Assembly: GCF_002804105.1 (NCBI RefSeq)
Contig: NZ_CP024964.1
Coordinates: 781,296-845,295 of the forward strand
DNA from: Mesoplasma melaleucae
GTDB taxonomy: Bacteria > Bacillota_I > Bacilli_A > Mycoplasmatales > Mycoplasmataceae
Direction of reading: 5' to 3'
Length of the DNA stretch: 64,000 nucleotides
This document shows, piece by piece, positions 56,046 to 64,000 of this stretch (positions are counted from its first letter, which is position 1; each line of letters opens with the position of its first letter). The notes under the pieces are model-generated. The model saw only the letters and a list, made by a program, of their open reading frames with translations. It ran no database searches and was not told where the DNA came from. The position numbers and the translations under genes were made by a program.

Positions 56046-56788
56046 TAAATAACCTCACTAAGATGTATTAGAAAAACATCGATTGCTAAGTTTGTTTGAA
56101 AAGTAAATTTTAAGTCATAAATTAGTTTAAGTGTTGCTTCAGCAATATTTAAATACTTTTTAACAATTGTTTTTGAATACGCTTCTTCTAACATTGCAAT
56201 TAATTCAGATTTATCAAGTTTTTTTAATTCAGCGTTTGCTAATAGAATTGAGTTTTTGTCTCTTTCTAAAATCTCTTTGATTAAGTTTTGTTTTTCACTT
56301 AAAGTATTTTCATTTTCTAAAACAATTAATTTACATCTAGATTTTATTGTTGATAAAACCTGACTTTTGTTTTTTGTTAATAATATAGCAATTGTATTTG
56401 CTGGTGGTTCTTCTAAAAATTTTAATAGTGCATTAGCTGATTCATTTTTTAAGTTTTCTGCGTTAGCTAAAACATAAATTTTAAATTTATTTACTTCATT
56501 TGTTGTAAGTGAAAATTTTTGCATTAAATCTAATACATCAATTTTATTAATAGCTAAATTACCATCACCTAAAGTAACAAAGTTTAAAAGTGTTTTATTA
56601 ATAAATATTTTGCAGTTATAGCAATCATCGTTTTCTAAACTATAATTTTCACAAAAAATCATTCTTGAAATTTCATTAGAAAAATCATTTAGTAATTCTT
56701 GATTATCATTTGATATCAAAATTGAACTAAACATTTTATTATTTTGTAACTGTTCTTTAAACTTTTCTAATGTTTCTCTTTTTCTCAT
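56045..56788 (-). CDS. holB: DNA polymerase III delta-prime subunit
   Basis: The 247-residue clamp-loader subunit is a shortened member of the family, with ANALLKFLEEPPANTIAILL and STIKSRCKLIVLEN (SRC motif) as in DnaX-like proteins. It has a poor P-loop, typical of delta-prime, and Cys residues (ENDDCYNCKIF) corresponding to a rudimentary zinc site. Overlap with tmk (4 bases) shows cotranscription with other replication genes. Confidence 0.88.
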   Translation of the reverse strand: MRKRETLEKFKEQLQNNKMFSSILISNDNQELLNDFSNEISRMIFCENYSLENDDCYNCKIFINKTLLNFVTLGDGNLAINKIDVLDLMQKFSLTTNEVNKFKIYVLANAENLKNESANALLKFLEEPPANTIAILLTKNKSQVLSTIKSRCKLIVLENENTLSEKQNLIKEILERDKNSILLANAELKKLDKSELIAMLEEAYSKTIVKKYLNIAEATLKLIYDLKFTFQTNLAIDVFLIHLSEVI

Positions 56789-57402
56789 AATTTTATCTTT
56801 TCTAAAATCACATTTTTAGCAGCTTCAAAAACTTCATCTGGTGATTTTCCTGCGTCAATAACTGTTATTCTTTCTAGTTCTTTTTTCACTAATTCTTCAA
56901 AAGCGCTTTTAACACCTTCTTTAAATTTTTGACCTTCTTCATCAAGTCTGTTTTTTTCATCAGGTCTCCCTGTTAATCTTTTTTCAGCTTCTTCAAAACT
57001 TAATTCAAAGTAAAGTGTTAAATCAGGTACAAAATTATCTAATATTCTTTTTTGTAAATCGTTTAGATAATCAATCCCGAGTCCTCTAGCACCACCTTGA
57101 TAAGCAGTTGTTGAATCCATGAAGCGATCTGAGATAACAATATATCCTTTTGCAAGATATGGTTTGATCACTTTTTCTAAATGTTCTTTTCTTGCGGCAA
57201 TAAAAAGTAATGCTTCAGTTCAAGGTTCCATACCGATGCCATCGTTGTTTAAAACTATTTTTCTAAGTTTTTCTGAAATTGGTAATCCACCAGGTTCTCT
57301 AGTCATTATTACCTTATAGTTTAGAGCTTCTAAATGTTCTTTAACTCTTTGTAAAGCAGTTGTTTTACCACTACCATCCATTCCTTCGATTGATATAAAC
57401 AC
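56785..57402 (-). CDS. tmk: thymidylate kinase
   Basis: The 205-residue enzyme phosphorylates dTMP to dTDP. It has the P-loop FISIEGMDGSGKTT, the DR motif in ISDRFMDSTTAYQGGARGLG and the LID region LTGRPDEKNRLDEEG. The start is 3 bases after the recR stop. With tdk at 17392-18003 it completes thymidine salvage. Confidence 0.96.
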
Positions 57403-57404
57403 TT

Positions 57405-57995
57405 CTACACCTCATATTTCTTTCTATTTTTAAATGCGCTCTCCAATGTTGTTTCATCCATATAATCAAGACTACCTCCCATTGGGATACCTTTAGCAAT
57501 TCTTGTTATATTAATATTCATATTTTTGGTTAATTGATAAATATAGTTTGTTGTTAACTCACCTTCAAATGTTGCATTCAAGGCTAAAATTAATTCTGTA
57601 TTTTTATCAATTCTTGATATTAGACTTTCAAAGTTTATATCGCTTGGTGATTTTTTCTTATTTAAATTGATCTCTGCACCAAGTACATGATAAAGTCCTT
57701 TATATTTATTTATTTTTTCAATGTTATTAACATCTAATTGACTAGCAACAACACAAATAACATTTTGATTTCTTGTATCATCAGCACAGATTAAACATTT
57801 CTTTTTAATTTCATAATAATTACAAATAGGACAAATAGATATATTATATTTAACTTGATTAAGTTGTTTGATGAAATTATCTAAAGCAAATTTATCAATG
57901 ATTAAGTTGTTTACTAATCGCTCACTAGTTTTTTTAGTAAGTCCATTATTTTTATTAATGTTATTTATAATTTCATCAAATATTTCTTTATTCAT
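57405..57995 (-). CDS. recR: recombination protein RecR
   Basis: The 196-residue protein acts with RecO in gap repair. It has the helix-hairpin-helix-like start (TKKTSERLVNNLIIDKFALD), the zinc-finger Cys set (CPICNYYEIKKKCLICAD) and the TOPRIM domain (YHVLGAEINLNKKKSPSDIN, ELILALNATFEGELTTNYI). Order dnaX-recR-tmk-holB is conserved in Firmicutes (B. subtilis dnaX-yaaK-recR). Confidence 0.95.
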   Translation of the reverse strand: MNKEIFDEIINNINKNNGLTKKTSERLVNNLIIDKFALDNFIKQLNQVKYNISICPICNYYEIKKKCLICADDTRNQNVICVVASQLDVNNIEKINKYKGLYHVLGAEINLNKKKSPSDINFESLISRIDKNTELILALNATFEGELTTNYIYQLTKNMNINITRIAKGIPMGGSLDYMDETTLESAFKNRKKYEV

Positions 57996-57997
57996 AA

Positions 57998-59896
57998 TTA
58001 ATCCTCTATTTCTATTTTATCTAAATCAAATAATCTTCTAGCAGCTTCAATTGTTTTGTCATCAAAATGACTTAGCACAATTGATTGTTTTTTAGTATCA
58101 AAATATTTATTATAATCAACTGGTTGATATGTTGGTAATTGATTGTTTTCTTTTAGCTTTTTAAATGCAAGCTTCACTTCATTTCACATAATTTCATCAA
58201 TTGGTAAAAAGATTAAATTTCCAAACTCTTTTTGAAACAATGCTCTTTGTTGTTCACTTTGTAAGGAGAATAACAAGTTATTAACATTTTCAAAATCTTC
58301 AGCTCTTAATAATACTTCATTATTTGAAGCGGCAATAACTTTAAAATTGTAAAAGTTAATATATTTTTTTGCCATTTCTGGATTTGTTAATTCATCATTT
58401 TGATTAACAGCAAAGAATTCATTAAATTTATTTTCAATTTCTTCTCTTTTAAATTTATTAGCACCAACCAATAAGTTAATAACTTCATCAATTTGAATTT
58501 TGTAAGTTTTTTTATCTTCATTAACTACTAAGTTTTTATTTAATTCAATTTTTAAATTTGTTAAAGTTTTGAATTCATAAACATTATTAATTTCTTCAAC
58601 AGTTTCAATTACTGTTTTTTCAACAATAACTTCTTCAATATGTTCTTCTACTTTAATTTCTTCAATTATTAGTTTAGCTTCTTGTTTTGATTCAACTACT
58701 TGTTCTTGAATTATAGTTTCTTGTTTTGTTATAACTTCTTCAATTTTTGTTTCAACTACTACTTCTGGTTTTACAATTTTATGTTCAATTGGTTTTTCAA
58801 CTTTGATTGGTTGATCAATTGGCGTGTTCAAATTTTTTAATACACTAATTAATAAGTAATTGAAATTAATACTTGTACCTTTTGTTTTAGCATAGGCTTC
58901 ACTTAAGTTATCTGCTATTTCAAATAATGCTTTTACATTAACATGACTAAATTCATTCATGTCATTTTCTTCTAAAATATTTAATACTTCGTTATCATGT
59001 GTAAATTTAAACTCAATAATTTCTTTAACTATTTCAATTAAACTTAAAGTAAATACATCAAAATCCATTCCTTGATTATTTGCTTTTTCAAAATATTTAA
59101 TAATTGTTGAAGAATTATTATTTAGAATGTTAATAAGAATTTCTTTTTTCTCATTTTTGGTTGCTACATAAAAAACTGATTTTAAGTCTTCAACAGTTAT
59201 ATGATCAGTTGTTACTGTAATTAATTGTTCAATAACATTAGATGCATCTCTTAAAGACCCTTCAGAAATAATTGCTATTTCTTCTAAAACATCTTTTTCA
59301 ATTGTGTAACCTTCATTTTCGCAAATAAATCTTAATCTTTTAATTAATGAGTTTCTGTCAATTTTTTTAAAGTTAAAGATTTGACATCTTGAAAGGATTG
59401 TTGCTGGAATTTTTGAATATTCTGTTGTTGCTAGAATAAAGATCGCATGTGCTGGTGGTTCTTCAAGTGTTTTTAATAAAGCATTAAACGCTGCCTTTGT
59501 TAACATATGGACTTCATCGATTATATAGATTTTGTATTTACCTAAAAAAGGAAGTGAATTAATATTATTTTTAATTTCTCTTATTTCATCAACACCATTA
59601 TTTGATGCAGCATCCATTTCAATAATATCTGGGTTTCTTTGTTCATTTGAAGCAATACAACTTTCACACTGTTCACAAGCTAATCCATCTGTAAGATTTT
59701 TACAGTTAACGCTTTTAGCTAATATTCTTGCTATTGATGTTTTTCCTGTTCCACGTTGACCTGCAAATAAAAATGAATGGCTAATCTTATTATTCTTTAA
59801 TTCATTCTTTAAAATTTCTACAACATTTTGATGTCCTGCAATATCACCAAAATTACTAGGTCTATATTTTCGGTATAACGCTTTGTTTTGTTCCAT
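57998..59896 (-). CDS. dnaX: DNA polymerase III gamma/tau subunit
   Basis: The 632-residue clamp-loader ATPase has Walker A FAGQRGTGKTSIARILAKSV, a zinc site (CKNLTDGLACEQCESC), YIIDEVHMLTKAAFNALLKT and the SRC motif ATILSRCQIFNFKK. A Glu/Val-rich linker (about residues 365-440) separates the ATPase from a C-terminal tau-like domain. No slippery A6 sequence with a following stop was seen at a position that would make a gamma form. The C-terminal TGA codon is read as Trp in DEIMWNEVKLAF. Confidence 0.96.
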
Positions 59897-59981
59897 AAAT
59901 CCTCCTTTAATAAATATATATTTATTATTAATTTTATCATTTTTAACGTATTAATATACTGATTAAAAATTGAAGAAACTT

Positions 59982-60032
59982 AAAATTAAAAAATGTTGTT
60001 TATAAATAGAAAAAATCTATCTATAAACAACT
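59982..60032 (-). terminator. long terminator after the ASCH pseudogene
   Basis: GTTGTTTATA and TATAAACAAC pair, with inner CTATC/AATAG pairing, followed on the minus strand by ATTTTTTAATTTT. It overlaps the stop at 60017. Confidence 0.65.
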
Positions 60033-60473
60033 TCAAATTCTTCAAAAAGTACATACATGTCTTCTGTAAAATTTAAATTATATCTTTTAAAAACAATTGT
60101 AAAAAATGATCTATGTTCATCTTTCCAAGATTCAAGATTTTCATCTTCGCCTTTTAATTTACAAATATCATAAGTCATTTCATTAAATTTTTAAATATCT
60201 TACATTAATTGTTTTAATCACACATTTGTGATTACGTAATGAATCAGTTACTATTGCATAATCTTCTACTTTTGGTTCTTCTTCATTATCCATCTCATAT
60301 TGAAAAAAGGCAAATGAAGTTGATTTTTTTGTTCCTTCTATTACTAATTTAAGTAGTTCTTCATAAGTTCTTTCATCATAACCAAAACAAAAATCTTTTT
60401 TATAATTTAAATCTTTATTTGCATTTGTTTCAATTTTAAATTTTTCTCAATATTGTTTTATTTTTTGCTCCAT
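60017..60473 (-). pseudogene. ASCH-domain protein, single frameshift
   Basis: From ATG at 60473 the frame reads MEQKIKQYWEKFKIETNANK and the ASCH core IEGTKKSTSFAFFQYEMDNE, with DYAIVTDSLRNHKCVIKTIN. It then stops after VRYLKI. One base later the frame continues FNEMTYDICKLKGEDENLES, WKDEHRSFFTIVFKRYN and a plausible C-terminus to 60017, so one slip in an A-rich run breaks it. ASCH proteins bind RNA or nucleosides; the role here is unknown. Confidence 0.78.
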
Positions 60474-60488
60474 TTATATAATTTCCTA

Positions 60489-60917
60489 TTATCTTATATT
60501 TTCAAAAAAATTAGTTATTAAACTTTGATATTTTTTTTCTAATTCTGGATTTTTAATCTTAGATATTTTAAGTTTAATTTCATCAATATTTACTTCATTT
60601 CTGAAGCTCATTTTATTATTTTCTAATAAATAGTTAACTTCACTAATTTTTGCTAGTTTTATTGCTCCATAACACATCAAACAAGGTTCTAATGTAGTAA
60701 ACAAAGTACACTCAGATAAATTATTAGTTTTTAACTTCTTAACAGCTTTATTTATAGCATTAATTTCTGCATGCCCTGATATATTTTTATTCTTATAACT
60801 ATTATTGTAACTGTATGCAACAATTTGTTCATCTTTGATTACACATGCAAAAACAGGTATATCTTTTTTTTTATTATTTACTTTTAATTTATTAATATAT
60901 TTGTTTATTTCTATCAT
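60489..60917 (-). CDS. tadA: tRNA-specific adenosine deaminase
   Basis: The 142-residue enzyme converts A34 to inosine in tRNA-Arg(ACG). It has the zinc and catalytic motif GHAEINAINKA and TTLEPCLMCYGAIKLAK. The start is ATG at 60917; starting further upstream would run into the SRP RNA gene. In Firmicutes tadA, SRP RNA and dnaX are neighbours, as here. It is missing the usual N-terminal Met-rich extension, so it is a little short. Confidence 0.9.
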   Translation of the reverse strand: MIEINKYINKLKVNNKKKDIPVFACVIKDEQIVAYSYNNSYKNKNISGHAEINAINKAVKKLKTNNLSECTLFTTLEPCLMCYGAIKLAKISEVNYLLENNKMSFRNEVNIDEIKLKISKIKNPELEKKYQSLITNFFENIR

Positions 60918-60937
60918 ATCTATAATTATAAACAAAA

Positions 60938-61016
60938 AAACCGTGATACAAAACACATTCCCTTATAGCTGCTACCTTCCGGTCCTGACTCATTTGGGCG
61001 TAATCTTTATCACGGC
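60938..61016 (-). ncRNA. ffs: signal recognition particle RNA (small bacterial type)
   Basis: The minus strand contains the universal Ffh-binding core CAGGACCGGAAGGTAGCAGC with GGAA tetraloop and the symmetric loop, closed by a terminal stem CCGTGATA / TATCACGG. A T-run follows at the 3' end (TTTTTTTG). The length of about 79 bases matches the short 4.5S-type SRP RNA. A TATAAT lies just upstream at 61028-61023. Confidence 0.95.
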
Positions 61017-61059
61017 ATAATAATTATACATTTAAAATTGTTAATTTAGTAGTTGGATA

Positions 61060-61860
61060 CTAATCAATTTTAATATCACTTAGTTTTTCTATAATGTTTT
61101 TTGCTTTATCTCTTATTTTCACATTATGATCTTGAACAACAATATAAGAGTTATCATAAAACTCTTTAAACATTGAAAGATCATTATTGTCATCACCAGC
61201 CACAATTACATCATTTTCACTAATATTTAATTGTTTCATCATTTCTCTAATCGCATTACCTTTTGAAACTTCATAATTATGAATTTCATTAAATGTTATC
61301 TCTTTTAGATTATTTGAAACATAACTAAATTTAAGTCCTTTTTCATTTAATTGATTTACTAATTTATTTCATGTTTCTGTTGTACAACTCATTTTAAAAC
61401 AAATAATTTCTTTACCATCAATATAAGATAGAGGTTTATTTTTTGGAATCATTCCCATAAATGTTTTTGACATTTCTTCTTTTCAAGCATCATGATAGAA
61501 AAAGTCTTCTTCACCTTTAAAAGAATAAACTAAACTAATAATATCTTCTCTATTAGCTTTTACAAATTTTATAATTTCTTCTACTAAGTCTTTATCTAAA
61601 TATTTAGCAAAAAGTTCATTACCTTTATTATCATAAATAGCAGCACCAGCATTTGTTAAATAATAATCAGGTAGAAAGTCACTATAACTTTCTTTCATAT
61701 GATCATTAATATGTTCAAATGGGCGACCTGTTGAAATAATTACTTTATGACCTTTCTTTTGTAAATCTTTAACAAATGCCATATCATTTTTTGATATTCC
61801 GTTTTCTTTATCTTTGCTGTTTCTTAATGTTCCATCAAAGTCTGTAAATAATCAATTCAT
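61060..61860 (-). CDS. HAD-superfamily (Cof-type) phosphatase
   Basis: The 266-residue cytoplasmic protein has HAD motif I LFTDFDGTLRNSKD (nucleophile Asp), motif II VIISTGRPFEH, the Cof lid (LTNAGAAIYDNKG, KGNAIREMMKQL) and motif IV VIVAGDDNNDLSMF. The substrate is unknown; relatives act on sugar phosphates, FMN or pyridoxal phosphate. Mollicute genomes carry many such paralogues. Confidence 0.88.
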
Positions 61861-61954
61861 TAATTTGTCTCCATGTTTTTCGCTTACAAAAATTATACAA
61901 TATATCTTTAAAACATTATTAAAATAAAAAAATAACAGTTTCCTATTATTTAGA

Positions 61955-63202
61955 TTACTTATTTAATTTTGCTAATCTTCTTTCTTCTTGACGTTTTCTA
62001 CGTTGAACTTCTTGCACAGAGCGATTTGCTTTATGTTGATTTCAGAAGAAGAAACCTAGAGTTTGAATAATTTGATAAGTTGACGAGAAGATTCAGTAAA
62101 TTGCAACCCCTGAGGCAACTGAGGCAACAACGAAGATGAATACGAATGCGAATATACCTTGCATGATGTATTGTTTTTTACGTGATTTTCTTTGTGCATC
62201 AGTCAATGTTATTGATTTTTGTTTTATTGATTGTAAAACTAATGGTAATAACATAGAAACAATTTGTAATGGTAGATACACAGCAAGTAAAGTTAGATAA
62301 ATAACTTCTCCACTTAACATTTGTGATCATGGTTTTTCAATTAAAGCAATTAAACCTACATTTGCAATTTTTAATGATTTTGTTGATCTAACAATTGCAT
62401 AAATCGCAAATAGGAATGGCATTGAAGCGAATGCTCCAGCCATTGATGAAAATGGTGAGAACCCTTCTCTTTTTTGTAATGCTTTCATTTCTGCTGACAT
62501 TTTTTGTCTTGCTTGAGGTGATTTATCACCTTTATATTTTGCCTGAATTTCTGCCTGTTTTAATTGAAATGATTGCTGTTTGTGCTGATTAGCTTGCGAT
62601 TTTCAAGTAAATGCTAATGAAATAGATTTAATGATAATAACTGTAAATAAAATAGCAAAGATAACTGAAACTCCATAACTATTATTTCCAAGTTCTGGGT
62701 TTAATGTTCCTGACATTCCTTTAATTAATGCATTAAGTAGTAAAGCTGTTGGGTAAACGAAGAATCCATAGAATGGAGATCCAGTTTTTGAAAAAGCTTC
62801 TCCTCATGAACTAATTACGTTATAAGCATATTGTTGTCCATTCAACCCTGAAACAATAACTGCCCAGTTTTGCGATGGTTTTTCACCAAGAGAAGATGTA
62901 ATAATTTCAAATGAAACCCCTGGCATATAAACTCTTCTACCTGTCATGTCTGTTACTTCTTGAATTAGATATGGATCTTGATACATTTGTACACAACCTC
63001 ATATCATTGAAATAATAATAAATAGGAAACTTAATATTTTAACTCATCTTCAGATTAATTTTAAAATTCGTTTTCTATCATTACTATCTGCTATTCTTTG
63101 TCAAAAAGTTTTCTTTGTTTTTGTGGTGCTACTTGTGTTCATATATGACATAACACCGTTATTTTTAGAACTTGCTATATATAATTGATTTTCATTATAC
63201 AA
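61955..63202 (-). CDS. yidC: membrane protein insertase YidC
   Basis: The 415-residue protein inserts membrane proteins with or without SecYEG. It has about six hydrophobic segments and the Oxa1/YidC core: ILFTVIIIKSISLAFTWKSQ (with the groove Arg/Lys region), EMKALQKREGFSPFSSMAGA, FASMPFLFAIY and SVASGVAIYWIFSSTYQII. The start TTG at 63202 is preferred over an internal ATG because AAGGAGGTG lies 8 bases upstream. A basic C-terminal tail may bind ribosomes. It follows rnpA, as in most bacteria. Confidence 0.93.
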
Positions 63203-63218
63203 AATTAGCACCTCCTTG

Positions 63219-63551
63219 CTATTTTAAAAATTGATTAATTAATTTTATTAATTCTTTCTGATTTTGATCAAATGATTTTTCCATAATTCTAGCTCTTGCG
63301 ATAATTATAATATCGTATGAAAATTCTGGTAATTTGTTAATTTGATCTTGAATCATCATCCTAATTTGTCTTTTTATTTTATTTCTTGTCACAGCGTTAC
63401 CAATTTTTTTACCAACACTGATTCCATATCTAAAATATTTTTTATCATTTTTAGTATAGTAAATAACAAATGATGAATTTCGATAAAATTTTTGTTTATT
63501 AATTATTTCTTGAAACTCAAAATTCTTTTTTATAATTTTTTTATTTTTCAT
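63219..63551 (-). CDS. rnpA: ribonuclease P protein component
   Basis: The 110-residue basic protein helps the RNA subunit remove 5' leaders from pre-tRNAs. It has the central RNP motif GNAVTRNKIKRQIRMMIQDQ, and the N-terminal half has KKNFEFQEIINKQKFYRNSS. The order rpmH-rnpA-yidC is the standard arrangement beside oriC. It begins 13 bases after rpmH. Confidence 0.96.
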   Translation of the reverse strand: MKNKKIIKKNFEFQEIINKQKFYRNSSFVIYYTKNDKKYFRYGISVGKKIGNAVTRNKIKRQIRMMIQDQINKLPEFSYDIIIIARARIMEKSFDQNQKELIKLINQFLK

Positions 63552-63563
63552 TAGACAAAAAAA

Positions 63564-63698
63564 TTAAGCAGTTAATTTAGCTCTACCTTTTGCTCTACGA
63601 GCTTTGATAACTTTTCTTCCATTTTTAGTTGCCATTCTAGCTCTAAAACCGTGAACACGTGCGTGTTTAATTTTTGATGGTTGTCAAGTTCTTTTCAT
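63564..63698 (-). CDS. rpmH: 50S ribosomal protein L34
   Basis: The 44-residue basic protein reads [20 protein letters not shown], with TGA-encoded Trp5 and [20 protein letters not shown], the L34 signature. It is first in the rpmH-rnpA-yidC unit, transcribed away from dnaA. A GGGGG-rich ribosome binding site lies upstream. Confidence 0.97.
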
Positions 63699-63737
63699 TG
63701 TATTCAAACCCCCTTTTAAAGTTAATAATTCTTGTTA

Positions 63738-63743
63738 ATTATA
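63738..63743 (-). promoter_or_regulatory. -10 element of the rpmH promoter
   Basis: TATAAT on the minus strand (in TTATATTATAATTAAC) lies about 40 bases upstream of rpmH. The -35 (near 63760-63766) is a weak match. Confidence 0.6.
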
Positions 63744-63844
63744 ATATAAGTGGTTAAAAAAGTATAGTTTTTTCTTGTTAAATTTAAGAAATTATTTCTG
63801 CGTTAATTTTTACACAAAGTTTTTCAACATTTTTAGATACCTTA

Positions 63845-63954
63845 TGTGGAAAAGTAGAAAAAAGCATTATAAACACTACTTTATTTAAGTTTTTATATTA
63901 TTTATAATGTTTATTTCTTTTTAATTTATTTTTTTATCCACACATTGTGGAAAA
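63845..63954. other. oriC: oriC region: DnaA boxes upstream of dnaA
   Basis: The rpmH-dnaA spacer (63699-64000) holds a consensus DnaA box TTATCCACA at 63934-63942. TTTTCCACA boxes in reverse orientation lie at 63946-63954 and 63845-63853. The surrounding sequence is very A/T-rich (63890-63930), suitable for unwinding. This spacer is the usual mollicute origin; more boxes are expected on the other side of dnaA. Confidence 0.85.
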
Positions 63955-63984
63955 CTTATATATTTATATGTTTTAATTTATTTT

Positions 63985-64000
63985 ATGAAGGAGAATAAAA
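63985..64000 (+). promoter_or_regulatory. ribosome binding site for dnaA (gene lies beyond the window)
   Basis: The last bases, GAAGGAGAATAAAA, are a strong Shine-Dalgarno with spacing that places a start codon at or right after 64001. With the DnaA boxes and rpmH next to it, this should be dnaA on the plus strand. Confidence 0.75.

Noticed and set aside
59500..59760. Possible programmed frameshift in dnaX giving a short gamma form
   Set aside because: No slippery A-run followed by a close stop and stem-loop is present near the end of the ATPase domain.

Overview
The window is AT-rich mollicute DNA. Nearly every conserved gene has in-frame TGA codons at tryptophan positions, so it must be read with genetic code 4. 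A 2'-deoxyguanosine (dG-I) riboswitch at 48866-48926, known from Mesoplasma florum, together with the gene content points to a Mesoplasma or close Entomoplasma relative. The right edge is the origin region: yidC, rnpA, rpmH, then DnaA boxes and a ribosome binding site at the last bases that should belong to dnaA just outside. Almost every gene is on the minus strand, running away from the origin. topA is the only intact plus-strand gene.

Layout: 1-3115 holds the start of rpsL, a cardiolipin synthase and two unknown proteins. 3116-12700 is an accessory region: a decayed parA/HU/membrane-protein cluster with an IS3 scrap and three copies of a 17-bp repeat, an intact ISLre2-type (UPF0236) transposase, and a prophage remnant with an intact large terminase beside broken phage genes. 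12794-20836 is a translation and nucleotide cluster (tsaC, an unknown polytopic membrane protein, prmC, prfA, tdk, a DHH phosphoesterase, a decayed ABC-like ATPase). 20942-31442 carries rpmE, fba, a broken rpiR regulator next to an IS remnant, pyrG, rpoE, an HD phosphohydrolase, gltX, a dicarboxylate symporter and a CoA-disulfide-reductase-like flavoenzyme. 31620-40706 has topA, a PD-(D/E)XK protein, uraA with an attenuator-like leader, ygjP, ychF, DUF951, rsmG and pgsA.

40675-48983 holds an amino-acid permease and a purine nucleoside uptake and salvage operon (BMP lipoprotein, double ATPase, two permeases, deoD) behind the dG riboswitch. 49015-63698 is the origin-proximal housekeeping block: a membrane-anchored HU protein, mnmG, ftsH, tilS, a methyltransferase, holB, tmk, recR, dnaX, tadA, SRP RNA, a HAD phosphatase, yidC, rnpA, rpmH.

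The themes that tie it together are nucleobase and nucleoside scavenging (uraA, BMP ABC system, deoD, tdk, tmk, pyrG), two apparent transcription-attenuation switches on uptake genes, and active gene decay. At least a dozen accessory genes are broken by frameshifts or stops, while housekeeping genes are intact. The most interesting leads are the pyrBI-like leader-peptide/terminator in front of uraA, the HU domain tethered to the membrane by two transmembrane helices, and the dG riboswitch on a nucleoside importer. No tRNA, rRNA or CRISPR array was seen.
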